This document shows positions 47,501-58,939 of a stretch of DNA of 64,000 nt, piece by piece. A program made the position numbers and the translations under genes. Where the stretch lies: contig OX419761.1 of assembly GCA_948567375.1 (NCBI GenBank), forward strand, positions 15,254,501 to 15,318,500, read 5' to 3'. How positions within the stretch are numbered: position 1 is the stretch's first letter; each line of letters opens with the position of its first letter. Origin of the DNA: Lunularia cruciata. Lineage: Eukaryota; Streptophyta; Marchantiopsida; Lunulariales; Lunulariaceae. The notes under the pieces are model-generated. The model ran no database searches. It was given only the letters and a program-made list of their open reading frames with translations, and had not been told where the DNA came from.

Positions 47501-50500
47501 CGGGCACATTCATGGTTGGACGACTACATCCAAAATCAGCCTTGATACTTTCTTCTGTATGAAATATGTACATGTGATTAGTCATTTGTTGTAATTGTGC
47601 AGGGTAAAACTACCAACCGTGAACTCCAAGTACTATCCATGGGCATGTCGGATTCCGTGGGTGTGAATCTGAGGAGAGCATCTAAGTTGCGCAGGAAGAA
47701 TTCTTCTTGTTTCGACGGGCGTTTTTCCGACCTACGAAGTTTACGTCTATTGAGAATGAGTGATCTGAACCTGATAGACTCGCATCAAGCATTGCGGTTC
47801 CCTTGGCCCCTCAGCATGCTCCACATGAACAATTGTTCAAGAGGAGAGGGGAAAGATAGCTGGTTAGCGGAAGCGTGTTGGCCCATCCGAGAGGAGGACG
47901 TCGGGAACCTTCCTCGACTTGCTGTTCTCATCTTTGATCATTGTTGCTCGGTCACTTTGCCAAGCAACATTCAGGAATGGAATCATCTCAAGGTTATCAT
48001 GATTCATGCCACGGACTTGACAAGATTACCACGGAATTTCGGTCGTCTTCCATGTTTGGAGCGATTGGATCTTCAAGATGTACAGATAGCAGAGCTTCCA
48101 CTTTCAATTTGGGAGTTGGCATCGTTGCGAGACCTCAGGTTAGTGGACTGCTTGAATTTCAAAAGTTGGCCCCAAAAGTCAATACACGCTTCAAATCAAC
48201 TAAATTCTCTCACAACACTTCACCTGGAAAACCTTCCTGCTCTATCAGAGTTGCCCGATGGCTTTGGAGCTTTCGAATCTCTCACAAAATTAACCATGGT
48301 AAACCTTCCCGCATTGAGAAAGTTACCGGACAGCTTCGGGGCTATGTCTTCTCTCCAAACATTGATGTTAAAGGAATGTAATGTTCTGAAGAGACTGCCT
48401 GATCGATTTGGTGACCTCCGACGGTTGGAAACCCTAGATATAGGTCCGTGTCCGAGGTTGGAGAGCCTAGGGGAGTCGTTCGGCGGTCTGCATGCCCTCA
48501 AGAATTTGTCGTTAAGTTACCTTGATGCTTTGGAAATGCTGCCTCACACGATTGGGCAATTGGCATCCCTTGAGAGGTTTACTTTAGACTCGTGTCATAA
48601 ACTAACGATGTTGCCGGAGAGTTTTGGTGAGCTCGAATTATTGCGGGAAATAAGGGTATCTCGGTGCCCTTCTTTGAAATACTTGTGGGAAGACCCTAAA
48701 CCGGGGGAATATGCATCCTCCGGCGAACCGGGAAATACGCTTATCAATCTGCAGAGATTAACAGTAGGGATGTGTCCTAGGTTTCAAGCTTTACCACAAT
48801 CGTTAGGACAACTTCCATGTCTGGATTATTTGGATGTACAGGGATCTGAAACCTTTAAATGTTCACTTTCTTTGCTAAGGCAACTCACACGGCTGAAACA
48901 TTTAATGATTGGAGGTGCGGTTGTTCCTGAAGATACTAAATGGAAACATGGGCAGACAGAGAACCCCGAACCACAAAGAATCGGGGATGACGACGAGTCC
49001 CCAGGCGGAACGGATTTATTTCCTGCAAAGCTTGGATGGGTAAGTGGTTCGACCTTTGAGTTTCCCGGAGATCTTACTTCTTTGGAATATTTAGCGATAG
49101 AGGATTATAGCTCCGTGGGGAAACTCCCGGAATGTCTAAGTCGACTAATGGTTCTGCGGACGCTGATCGTGCGCAAATGTATAAATATTCCCGAGTCTAT
49201 AGGACTGCTGAAAGCTTTAACAGAATTATCTGTAGAAGGGACTTTTACGAGCCTACCGACAGGTATAGGGAACTTGAAATCCCTCGAGTCCTTAACCTTG
49301 ACAGGTGGACGCTTTAAGGAGCTTCCTGTTTCCTTGGGACAGCTAGCGGCACTCCGGACATTTGTATTACGACAATGTGATTACCTGACTCATCTGCCTG
49401 ACTCCTTGGGCCAACTCACTAGTCTGCGAGATCTGGTAATTAGCAATTGTAAGTCTCTCGAAAAGTTACCCGAGTCGCTGGGTAAACTCGCATCTCTTGA
49501 TACGTTGCTTATCGAAGGATGTGTTTCTCTCAAGACTATACCCCACTCGCTTGGACAATTAACATCGTTAGCACGATTGATAATCGACGGTTGCGTATCC
49601 CTCGTCAATGACCAGGCTAACTCCAATTCTCGAGGACAGCTCAAGTCCCTTTGGAACTTAACCATTAAAGGTTGTGTGTCACTTCATAGCTTACCTGAAT
49701 TTCTTTTCGATCTTATACTTCTGCGAGAGTTAGTGATAGAAGGATGCATGTTTCCTGATATAATACCGGGTTCCCTAGGACAGCTTAAAAATTTAGAACA
49801 GTTAGATATAAAGAGATCTTTATCCAATAATCTTGTGGTTGACCCTTTGCAGTATTCGTCTCTTAAAGAATTAATTATTGAAGATTGTGTTTCTGTCAAT
49901 ATTTTACCAGATTCCATCGGACAGCTCTCATTTCTAGAAAGGCTGGAGATCAAAGGGTGTGTGTCTATAAGAGATTTTCCTGACCTTTTACAGGTAACAT
50001 CTCTTAAATATTTAGGGATAGAGGGGTGTCCATCCCTCGTCGTTCTACCCCACTCCATAGGACAACTCGCTTCTCTGGAAAAATTTACCATAAAAGAGTG
50101 TGCATCTCTTGTAACCATTCCTGACCCTCTCCACCTCGTATCTCTTCAACGTTTAGTCATAAAGGGTTGCACTTCTCTACAGACCATCCCTGACTCGCTG
50201 GGACAACTCGCATCTCTGGTATGGTTGACCATAAAAGAGTGCGCATCTCTCATTTCCATCCCTGACTCGCTGGGACAACTCGCATCTCTGGTATGGTTGA
50301 CCATAAAAGAGTGCGCATCTCTCATTTCCATCCCTGACCCTCTCCACCTCGTATCTCTTCATCGTTTAGTCATAAAGGGTTGCACTTCTCTACAGACCAT
50401 CCCTGACTCGCTGGGACAACTCGCATCTCTGAGACAGTTGACCATAAAAGAGTGCGCATCTCTCATTTCCATCCCTGACTCGCTGGGACAACTCAAATCC

Positions 50501-52072
50501 TTAACAGTTTTGACCCTAGAAGGTTGTACAACCATCAGTAGTTTGCCAGATTCTCTAGGGGAACTTGCATCTCTAGAAGTTTTGAACACAGACGGATGCA
50601 TATCCCTCAAGGACCTACCAAGGAGCATGGGACAGTTGAGATTGCTTAAGAAATTGTCTTTGTCTGGATGCTTCGAAGATCTCCCCGAATGGTTGGGGCA
50701 ATTTGTGGCACTTTATTATTTGCAGGTACGGCATTGTCCCCGATTGAAATATTTACCTGAGTCCCTGGGGCAACTCACCGCGCTGAGATATCTCCAAATA
50801 GTCAAATGTGAGGCCCTTGAGAACCTGCCTGATTCTTTAGGGCAACTTGCATCTCTAAGAATTTTGAACACAATGGGATGCACATCTATCAAGAACCTAC
50901 CATCAAGCATGGGACAGTTGAGATTGCTTGAGACATTGACCTTATCGGGATGCTTTGAGGATCTCGAAATAGTGGAATGTAAGGCCCTTGAGAACCTACC
51001 TGATTCTTTAGGGCAACTCACATCTCTCAAGTGGCTTTCCGTAAAGGAGAGTGTCTCGCTTCAGCCTATACCTGATAGACTAGAGGAAGTCAACTCTCTA
51101 AAAAGTTTGGTTATTAAAAGGTCTGTACCTGAGTCAGTTAATAAAGTACCCGAGTGTCTTGGACAGCTGGCATGTTCAGAGATAGGGCCTTTTGCTAGTC
51201 TACCAACAAGCCTCAGACAGCTGACATGTCTAAAGAAGTTAACGTTGATGGGTGAGAACGTTGCGTATCTCCCCGACTGGCTGTGGCAAATGCCGGCACT
51301 AACAGACCTAACAATACAACAGTGTGATCATTTAAGCCATATGCCAGACGTGAGCTCTTCAGGACAAGTAATTACACTGGAACGCCTCGCGATAGTTGAG
51401 TGCAAAGCTCTCAAGAACTTACCCGAATCTATTGGAAACATCGCAGCTCTGGAGAGATTAGTTATAAAAGGATGTATATCGCTCGAGAATATACCTGACT
51501 CTTTAGGGCAACTCGCACATCTTACCGACTTACATATTGAAGGGTGTGTAGGTGTGAAGGCCATACCTGACTCTCTGAGGCAGCTCCATGATCTAAATTA
51601 TTTGCATGTGGACGCATATTTGGCGACTCAAGTCGCGTCCGTCGGACAACTGAGATCTCTGAAAAGTGTAACAGTGGCAGGTGAGTACTCTGAGGATCTT
51701 TTGGAGGCTCTTAAATTGGCACAGTTTTCAGCGCTAAATGTGCTGAGGCTACTACGGTGTGATTATTTCATCCAATTACCTGACTTGCTACGCTCAACCA
51801 GCTTGAATAATCTGTTCATAGGAGATGATCTGTTCACGGAGCATGTTTATCTGCGTGATCATTTTGGCTTATCTAATTCTGCTCGACTAGCGCGAAAGAA
51901 GCTCGGGCCACGGCAGTATCTGGAAATTCACGACTTTGATCGGTATGGACACCGATCTACATATTTTCCAGTGTCTATGGAACAGCTGATGTCCTTGAAG
52001 TATGTTCATGTTACTGGCCAGACGTCTTTACGCGTACTCGAATCTTTGCTGTCGAAGATAATTACCTGTTGA
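41573..52072 (+). CDS. HNL-class immune receptor: alpha/beta-hydrolase, NB-ARC, LRR
   Basis: Five exons join without frame change (all introns phase 0, GT-AG) to about 2161 aa: 41573-41626, 41805-42461, 45917-46111, 46347-47456, 47603-52072. ATGGCGGCC gives a strong start. Residues 30-300 are an alpha/beta-hydrolase of SERAC1-like type: oxyanion HG at 42-43, nucleophile elbow GHCLGG (127-132) and the C-terminal catalytic His in VDHFTICKP (His274); exon 3 completes this fold, which ties it to exon 2. NB-ARC follows: P-loop GMSGLGKST (347-355), kinase-2 LMMLDDCDD (422-430, ending in Asp as in TNLs), RNBS-B GSRLIVISR, GLPL (505-508), and IHR where MHD is expected (633-635). Residues from about 720 on form roughly 50 LRRs of the xxLxxLxIxxCxSLxxLPDSLGQL type, interrupted by an acidic loop coded near 48.95-49.05 kb. 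Known NLRs are cytoplasmic pathogen sensors with ATP/ADP switching; the role of the hydrolase is not established. Confidence 0.92.
42462..45916 (+). other. HNL intron 2 (3.46 kb) splitting the hydrolase domain
   Basis: Donor AAG|GTAATC at 42462, acceptor TCGCAG at 45916. The intron is pyrimidine-rich (for example 43.07-43.14 kb) and contains diverged internal repeats. Open frames of up to 192 codons within it are low-complexity Ser/Phe/Leu/Cys-rich translations of pyrimidine tracts and have no coding support. Confidence 0.8.
43780..45870. repeat. Three diverged repeats of about 0.5 kb within HNL intron 2
   Basis: Units at about 43.79-44.18, 44.99-45.40 and 45.40-45.87 kb share ordered blocks: TGTCACGCTTCG, CATCCACTCC, AAAGCT.TGTTTT, TGCTCGATGTTTCTC, TTTCAGTTTCA, TTATGAAATGTATCAATT, GCACTTCATATGCACGTTCT and CTTCTGCTTCCATTTCTCAA. 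Identity is roughly 70-80%. The middle unit also has CTGCCCTCCGCCCATTCTTA, which recurs at 39.37 kb next to a LINE fragment, so the repeats may derive from a transposable element. Confidence 0.65.
50127..50490 (+). repeat. Near-identical in-frame tandem repeats inside the HNL LRR array
   Basis: A 213-bp unit (71 codons, three LRRs) starting CTCTCCACCTCGTATCTCTTC at about 50128 recurs at 50341 with very few differences. Inside it a 72-bp unit (24 codons, one LRR) starting TGACTCGCTGGGACAACTCG repeats at 50191 and 50263 with no visible change. Both periods are multiples of one LRR and keep the frame. Confidence 0.95.
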
Positions 52073-53770
52073 AATAGCTTTCGAGAAATTCGTCATGCTC
52101 GAACCCACTCACTGAAAAATCCTTTCTTAGTATTCCATGTGTGGCAGGTCACTTCATTTGAAGCACTGTCGCTAAACTTCTGACAACCTCTTGAGAATCT
52201 ACTTTCGTTCTGATGCTTAATGCTGGGCATATAGATCTTTCACGTGCAATTTACTCACTAGATAATGACAATCTCTGAATATGAAGGCAAGTTAGAGATA
52301 TGATTTCTAGAATCTTTGCTGGCAGAATGAGTACCTGTAGTAGTAAGTGTAGTAAGTTTATTTGGTGTATACCCAAGAGACGCAGGTGCCCATGACCGTT
52401 GAATGCAAATATCGTTCCTCTCTTGAAGGGATGCTACTGCTCTAGAGACTCTCGTAGGCGAATAACAGACGTGCACTCACATCTTAAGAGTGATAATAGT
52501 GACGAGGATTTGTCTTGCATATTAGTTCGCGGTGATTTCTCGGTAAGTTTATATTCCCAGTTTTGCGGTGATGCAAGTTGTCTTTAGAGCATGAGCTTGG
52601 GTCATGTTCGCAACTTATATAGATTGAATTTCTCCCATAACTCAAGAACACTTGATGATTGAAACTGATTTCAACTCTCAGGCAATCTAGGATTAAGATA
52701 ACCACTGTGATACACAATGTTGACATGGAAAAAATCTGCAATTGCCCAACTTGTGAACATCAACAATTGTCACCAAGCTTGAAGGGAAACTAAACGACAG
52801 ATCTCAGAGGTACTCAGATGGCTAAAGTGCTCGTACAGCTCTCCAACCTCTTACACGTCTGTATCAGTAGAGTAATTAACCTCAGCATGTTCTGAACCTT
52901 TAGGATAGTTTCTTCAGAGCACATCATCTTACAGAGGGACCTCAGCCCCGAAGCTTTGCGAGAACTGCTCTGTTTAACGGGTCAAGCAGGGAGGGTGAAA
53001 GGTTTAAACCAAACTGTTGGCCAGGTGCAATGTTGTGAGAAAATTAAGCTTTCTGGAGTAATAATTGTCATTGTGGGCCATGCTTTGAATGCCTTGCATC
53101 CACTTAACGTGAATGATACAGTTGGAGTGTGTGGATCGGAGGCCTTCGAAATCTTTCTCTCAAGTCCGCCTCAACGTGCTCCAAGGTCTCTATGTGTCTT
53201 CCTTCCGAACATATGATAGGGTTCCGAAAGGGAGGGAGCCCAGGTGGTATCAAGCAGAACAGCATTTCACCGAAGAATGATCTGGGAGTAGGCATGTAGG
53301 CTGAACTAATCAGATGCCGACATTTGCTTTATTTCCTTTTGGAGGCATTGCTTAGACTCTCATATTATCCTGATTTGAGTATACGAATTTGCTTTAGATC
53401 TCTAGTTATCAATTCAATCCATTTAGTTGTTCATGATATTAATCTTAAAACAGACCGGTCACTAAGGCTTGGATACGCATAATGGACATTAATTGCAGGT
53501 GATGTTGATATCTCAGCCGAAGCTGAAGTGATCATTCAGTCATAAGTATTGGTGACACAGATGAGGGGATTGTTTTCTTGTATTCCTGGCTGTGAGGGAT
53601 GGATGCTGTGCAATGTTCTATGAGATCAATGACTTGATATATAGATGGAGGGGATGATGGCGCCAGCTTCCACCGATATAAGGACATAAATGCTCGAGTT
53701 TGTCATAGATACTTCATGAGTCAGCACGATATTGTTGTGTGCATGACACTCGGTTGGATAAACCGTTAAT
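52073..53770. other. HNL 3' flank, no supported gene
   Basis: Probably begins with the HNL 3' UTR. Short open frames on both strands (up to 86 codons) have no recognisable motif. Confidence 0.5.
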
Positions 53771-53771
53771 A

Positions 53772-53992
53772 TTCTGGATCTAGGTGATGCCTACAGGGAG
53801 TTTTCTCGTCTAGAAACATGTCACAGAGTACGTTCATCTGTTAGAAAGACGGTTCTGGATCTAGGTGATTCTTCAAGGAGTTTTCTCGTCTAGAAACATG
53901 TCACAGAGTAAGTTCATCTGTTAGAAAAACGGTTCTGGATCTAGGTGATTCTTCAAGGGGTTCCCTCGTCCAGAAACATGCCACAGAGTAAG
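53772..53992. repeat. Three-copy tandem repeat, 80-81-bp unit
   Basis: TTCTGGATCTAGGTGATKC starts at 53772, 53853 and 53933, each followed by GTTTTCTCGTCTAGAAACATG and CACAGAGTA. The last two copies differ at only a few positions. It is not coding in any consistent frame. Confidence 0.9.
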
Positions 53993-54173
53993 TTCAAATT
54001 GCTTTTCGTTCACCATTCTCGTAAATTTTTCTGTTTGAGCTCTTTCTTATAATTTGCGGATAGTTTAGCTGTTAGAGGTACGGATATTATTTATAACCTG
54101 AAGCAAGCACCAAGTTCTACACGCAACAAGATTCAACTAAGAGGAATGTGAGTATGGATTAAGACTGGAATAT

Positions 54174-54400
54174 ACTTGAATTGAATAAATTATTCTAGAT
54201 TAAACCAAGAACCACTCTTGAGAAGGTGCCAACCCAGACCAACAGGTACCAGAACTCGGAGCCTTGGACTTCGTACAGACGTATCCAATACTTGAATTGA
54301 ATAAATTATTCAATATGAAAGCAAGAACCCCTGTTTAGAAGGTGCCCACCCAGAGCAACATGTACCAGAACTCGGAGCCTTGGACGTCGTACAGACATGC
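54174..54400. repeat. Two-copy tandem repeat, 116-bp unit
   Basis: ACTTGAATTGAATAAATTAT at 54174 and 54290, each followed by AAGGTGCC, GTACCAGAACTCGGAGCC and CGTACAGAC. About 90% alike. Confidence 0.88.
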
Positions 54401-54405
54401 AATTT

Positions 54406-56317
54406 TAGTTTCTAATACCTCGTTCACTGTCCAGTCTTACGTGGGTATAGAACCAAACTAACCAACGGGTTCCATATTCATCACTCAATATATGAAATTT
54501 ATTAGCAGCTTACTGACAGGGTGAAACAGACAGAGAGTCCGAAGCATTAGCTTCTTGCAGTGAGGTCCTGTTGCTTCAAGCGTACAACTGAATATTTACT
54601 TGCCCCCAAATTGTTATTGCTGAGAAATGGAGATGCATGATAATTAAGGTTGGGCAGCAGGTACACACACAAAAATGTCTAAAGCAGAGCTAGGTATCAA
54701 AGGACCTCTCTACAGGCAGTTGGGTGTGGCGATGCTAGTGGAATAGAATCAGGTTTGCATGCACGCAACTCATATTTAGAGTTCGCTATGGGTGCCCTGT
54801 TCGATAATTTTTCCATATTTCATCAGAGCAATCAGAACCGGCAAGACGAATGGTGCTCAGCCTGTGAGCTACAACCACAGTTGTGCGATTGGAGCTTATT
54901 TGGTCCAGTGCTTACTGTATCAGCTCTCGGACTCAGTATTCAGAGCTCTCGTGGCCTCATCCAACAGTAGGATATGTAGGATATTTCTATGCAGCTCTGG
55001 CAATAGCCACTCTCTGAAGGCTAGCCAATTCTAAGCAACAAACGGGAGCTCGCACCAGCCAAAATTCCTCCAGAATTTCCCAGTACATTGTGATACAATT
55101 AAGGTTTGTTTAGAGGTAATATTCGCCGAAGTGCAGAGGCTGTGAACATCCCTGCCCCGCTGGGGAGCAGACCTTTCCTCCTGTATTTCAAGAATTATAT
55201 ATGGCTCGTTTAAAAGTGCTCTTCCTTTCAACCAAGGATCCTTCCCTCCAAAGGCTCCTGGTTGACTATTCCATTCTGCTATCATTTTGTCTCTCAACCA
55301 TTTTACTTTCAAAGTCGTGAGTTACGATCAGTCATTGCTTCGCTTGCAATGGGGTTCAAAATGTTCGAGATCTTGGACGTTTTGGCTTTCTCGGAGAAAA
55401 CATGGATGGGTGACATGGTTCAGTTAAGCTTTGTTCAGTTTCCATTTTGTATGTTAAGTTCTTTGGAGCAGCGGAAATTACTCCATTCAGCGCAGAACTC
55501 ATTCCGTTTGACACCTGACACACAACCTCTAGATGTAAAAGTGGCTCCAAGGTCCGTCCCATGACACCCTCTGCAGTCTCACCAGTTTACTGCATATCTC
55601 TGGAACGGTGGTTACATAGTAACATGTTCAATAGCGACAGGTTGTTAGAATGGATCTGCCTCCTCTTCACGTAAGCAGTTCCACTGAGACAGAAGACAAA
55701 AAAATTATATTGAGATTTAGAATCTTATCTACCTAAGAGATGAGGTATATCTGTTAACAACAATATAGAGATTCTATTCGTTTAGAATCTATATCTGACA
55801 CATAAATTCTACTAACACTACTCAAATCTTCCTCCGGATCCATCTTTCCCAAAGTGAACTTTCAATGGAAAAGATATTGGAGTACAAAGAAGACGAATGA
55901 AGGTTCATCTCATATAATCAAGCCTTTTGAACTATGGCTTGGATGAGTGAGAAAATAATGGAAGTCATGAGCGAAAATCACGAAAGGTGTTCAGTGTATG
56001 AGTACAATCATACGATCTTATAGTTTTCTTTCTAGGAGAAACAAATGATTGATCACATATAGCAAACTAAATACTTTAGTAATTTAGCTTTTGCTCTGGT
56101 TAAATCAATTCAAAATTATTTTTAAGGAAATGCATGATCATTAGTTGATGCATGGCTACCAATTGTGGAAAATTATGTGTTCCATGAGAAATAATATTAT
56201 CAAATATACCAATACCAGATCTATTCTTGCATACATATGCACTCTAAAACGTCGCTCAATAGCTTAAAAGTAAATACAAATCAAAAAATTCAGTAAAGCT
56301 TTCTTTTGATTTGTAGC
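54406..56317. other. Intergenic, no supported gene
   Basis: Moderate to high AT. The frames at 54.8-55.6 kb (up to 100 codons) have no recognisable domain and overlap each other on both strands. Confidence 0.5.
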
Positions 56318-56725
56318 AAGGAGCACAAGTTCAAATTCCAAGAACTCTTTTCAGATTGTCTGAAGTCTGTACTTATTAGTAAATATTCTTACGCAGGAGA
56401 AGTTCAAGCAAAGCAAGTTATAGTCTCTATTTGAATCCCTCTAATATTCCTGCAAATCCATATCATTCTTAGATTGAAATTGTAAGTGTAGAACTTGTAA
56501 GCTCACTTGTTTTGAATAGTAGGAAGGAGCACAAGTCCAAACAACAAGAACTCTGTTCAGATTGTCTGAAATCTGAACTTATTAATTAATAGTCAAATGT
56601 TACAAGTTTATTCTTAGGCAGGAGAAATTCGAGTAAACACAAACCTATAATCTCTACTCAAATCCCTCTCCTATTCTTGCAAATTCATAGCATTCTTGGA
56701 TTACTTGTAAGTGAGCAAGTTTGAG
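56318..56725. repeat. Two-copy diverged tandem repeat, about 206-bp unit
   Basis: AAGGAGCACAAGT begins at 56318 and 56524. Both are followed by CAAGAACTCT, CAGATTGTCTGAA, GCAGGAGAA, ATAATCTCTA-like, AAATCCCTCT and CATATCATTCTT/CATAGCATTCTT. Roughly 80% alike. Confidence 0.8.
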
Positions 56726-57109
56726 TTGACAGCAATTAAATCTACTATATTTCCTTTCTCTATCTTATTCCGCTGCCGGGATGGTGTTTATCTCATGTGA
56801 TATGGATCAACAAATGAAGTTTACTTTTCAGTAGGATGCTAATCAGAAACCACTATCATGACTAACCAAGCGTAGGTAGACGGTCAGTGTAGAAGAACTA
56901 CATTGTTTAAAGAAGTTAAGTCTTTGTGAGACGCCAGAAGAGTGACACTGTTAAAGCATTAGTCTTTGTGAGTGTATTAGTCTCACAACACAACAGTATT
57001 AATGCGAGTGACATTATTAAGGTGCCAGGCCAGTTGAGTTAAGTTTATGAGACTAGTAACGTGTGGTGAACATTAATGAGCGAGTGGTATTTTACTTCAA
57101 TAATCAAGA

Positions 57110-58060
57110 TTATACCGTTGACAAGAGTCGTGCGGGATCTCCATATATAACGATGATCATATTGGATTCTCTAATTCTTTGGTAAATTCTATCTTCATTC
57201 CTTTTTAAGCTTTCGAACGGCAGCAATGGCAGTTCTTTCTGTAGGGTTGATACCTGACTTACAAGCAAGTTCAAGGCAGCCAATATACAAACAGCACCAA
57301 CAGTCGCAACAGTAGGTGAACTTACAACCAAATGAACAATCAGATCCCTGCCTCCTTTGTAACTGCGCAAATCTTTCAGTGTCGACGTCTTGAGTTTAAA
57401 TTTCCTCCACGGGTTTTTGCATCCCACAGAGTTTTGGCAAAGCGCTGCTAGTTCTTGTGGTGGTATCCAACAATTTAACACGTCTGTTTCGTAACTCGGT
57501 TACAATGTTAGAATCTCTGCTGGTTCTGGACCTGTCAAACAATAGTAATTTGGCTCTTTACCGAAGTTGCAGGGCTTCAGATGCTACAGAATATGTAGCA
57601 GTGGCGACAGTGGTGAAGCTTTGAATGAAGAGATAGTCTTATTCGTCGATCACTTCTCCTGAGCTACGTGGTTTCGTATCGGACATCCTTTCATCTGGCT
57701 AAGAACCATTTCAGTGAGCCCATTAATCTTGGCGATTGGGGTAATCCTCAAAGAATGCTGTGCATGACACTCCTTCGGTCTCATACCTCCTTTCGCCTCC
57801 AACCTCGGTATGTTGGAGTCTCTGGATCTTCGGAGAACAACTCTTCTGCAAGTACACCAACGAGCTTGGTGCAGTTTACACACTGAATTACTACAATGTG
57901 ACTTTCAACAAATCTAATAGTACCGATCCATCCCCTTCCCAGCTCGAAGCGATAGAGAAAAGACCTCGTTCATTGGTAACCCTGGCCTTTGCAATTTTCC
58001 TTTGGATTAATGCAGAAAATCTCCAAGGTCCTGCTACACTTCTAAACCATTGACGGTGTC
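57110..58060 (+). pseudogene. LRR receptor-kinase remnant within copy B
   Basis: Frames on the plus strand contain SVTMLESLLVLDLSNNSNLAL (about 57.50-57.56 kb), a SYNxLSG-like segment and the LRR cap region matching 26.82-26.92 kb. They are broken by the same kinds of stops as in copy A, so the gene was probably already dead when the segment was duplicated. Confidence 0.7.
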
Positions 58061-58710
58061 AAGATGTACTCTTGGGGCCTCGATGAATTGGTCTCGCTCC
58101 CCGCATGTTCAGTAGGGTTTGTAGTGTGACTCTGTGTTTTAGTTGCATTCATGTTTCAAAGCGAATCGGAAGAATCCTTCTCGATATTACATATGTAATA
58201 CTTAAGCGACTAAAATCCCTTCTATTCGTGCAGAGTAAGGTACAGGCCTAGGCCGGATAATGTATGGTCTTTACAGATTCAGGACGTGAACAAAATTGTA
58301 CGATACCTAGGGCCCGTAGTCCTGTATTTCACCTCTGTTATCAATCGGATGTTGTATTGAATGAAACACGGTTCATTTTACACGATTCATTTGTATATGA
58401 AGTTGGAGTGATTTCACAGAAATACAATCACTTATCTGAGAGTGGATTAGCAGCCATCCGCCTGGTGAAACTGCGCGGAAATCAGATCCCGGTATCTGCA
58501 TCTGTCCGTAATTGCTTGTGCTTTTGGTAAAGTCTGTCGAAGCAACTTTCCTGCGCCATAATCACCCTGATATGCCTGAAATGACTTCTGTGGCCGAATA
58601 TTTCAACGAGACACTTCGTTTCTCATGCTTCCTACGCGGTTCCCTCGTTTCTTATGCTTCTTAGTATGGGAACTATGAGAATTTTCGCGCCTGTGTCTGA
58701 GACACGCTAA

Positions 58711-58935
58711 TGCGCATTCGGGTTAACGTTGAATATTATGATAGCATGCAAAAGTTCCCTAGCGCTTGACTTTCTTGTTCCATAACAAGAGAATATCATA
58801 GTGGAACCAGTTTACCATAAGTAACGTGCATTCGGGCTAACTATGAATATTACGCTAGCATGCAGACAATCGCTAGTGCTTGACTTTCTTGTTCCATAAC
58901 AAGAGAATATCGTAGTGGAACCAGTTTACCACAAG
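58711..58935. repeat. Two-copy tandem repeat in copy B, about 115-bp unit
   Basis: This is the counterpart of 28561-28790: CGCATTCGGGTTAACG and CGTGCATTCGGGCTAAC, each followed by GCATGCA and GAGAATATC.TAGTGGAACC. Confidence 0.8.
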
Positions 58936-58939
58936 TAGG

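Noticed and set aside
49390-51564. Long minus-strand frames opposite the HNL LRR exon (several of 60-144 codons)
   Set aside because: They are antisense translations of the repeated LRR codons; their internal repeats mirror the 72-bp coding period and they have no independent motif.
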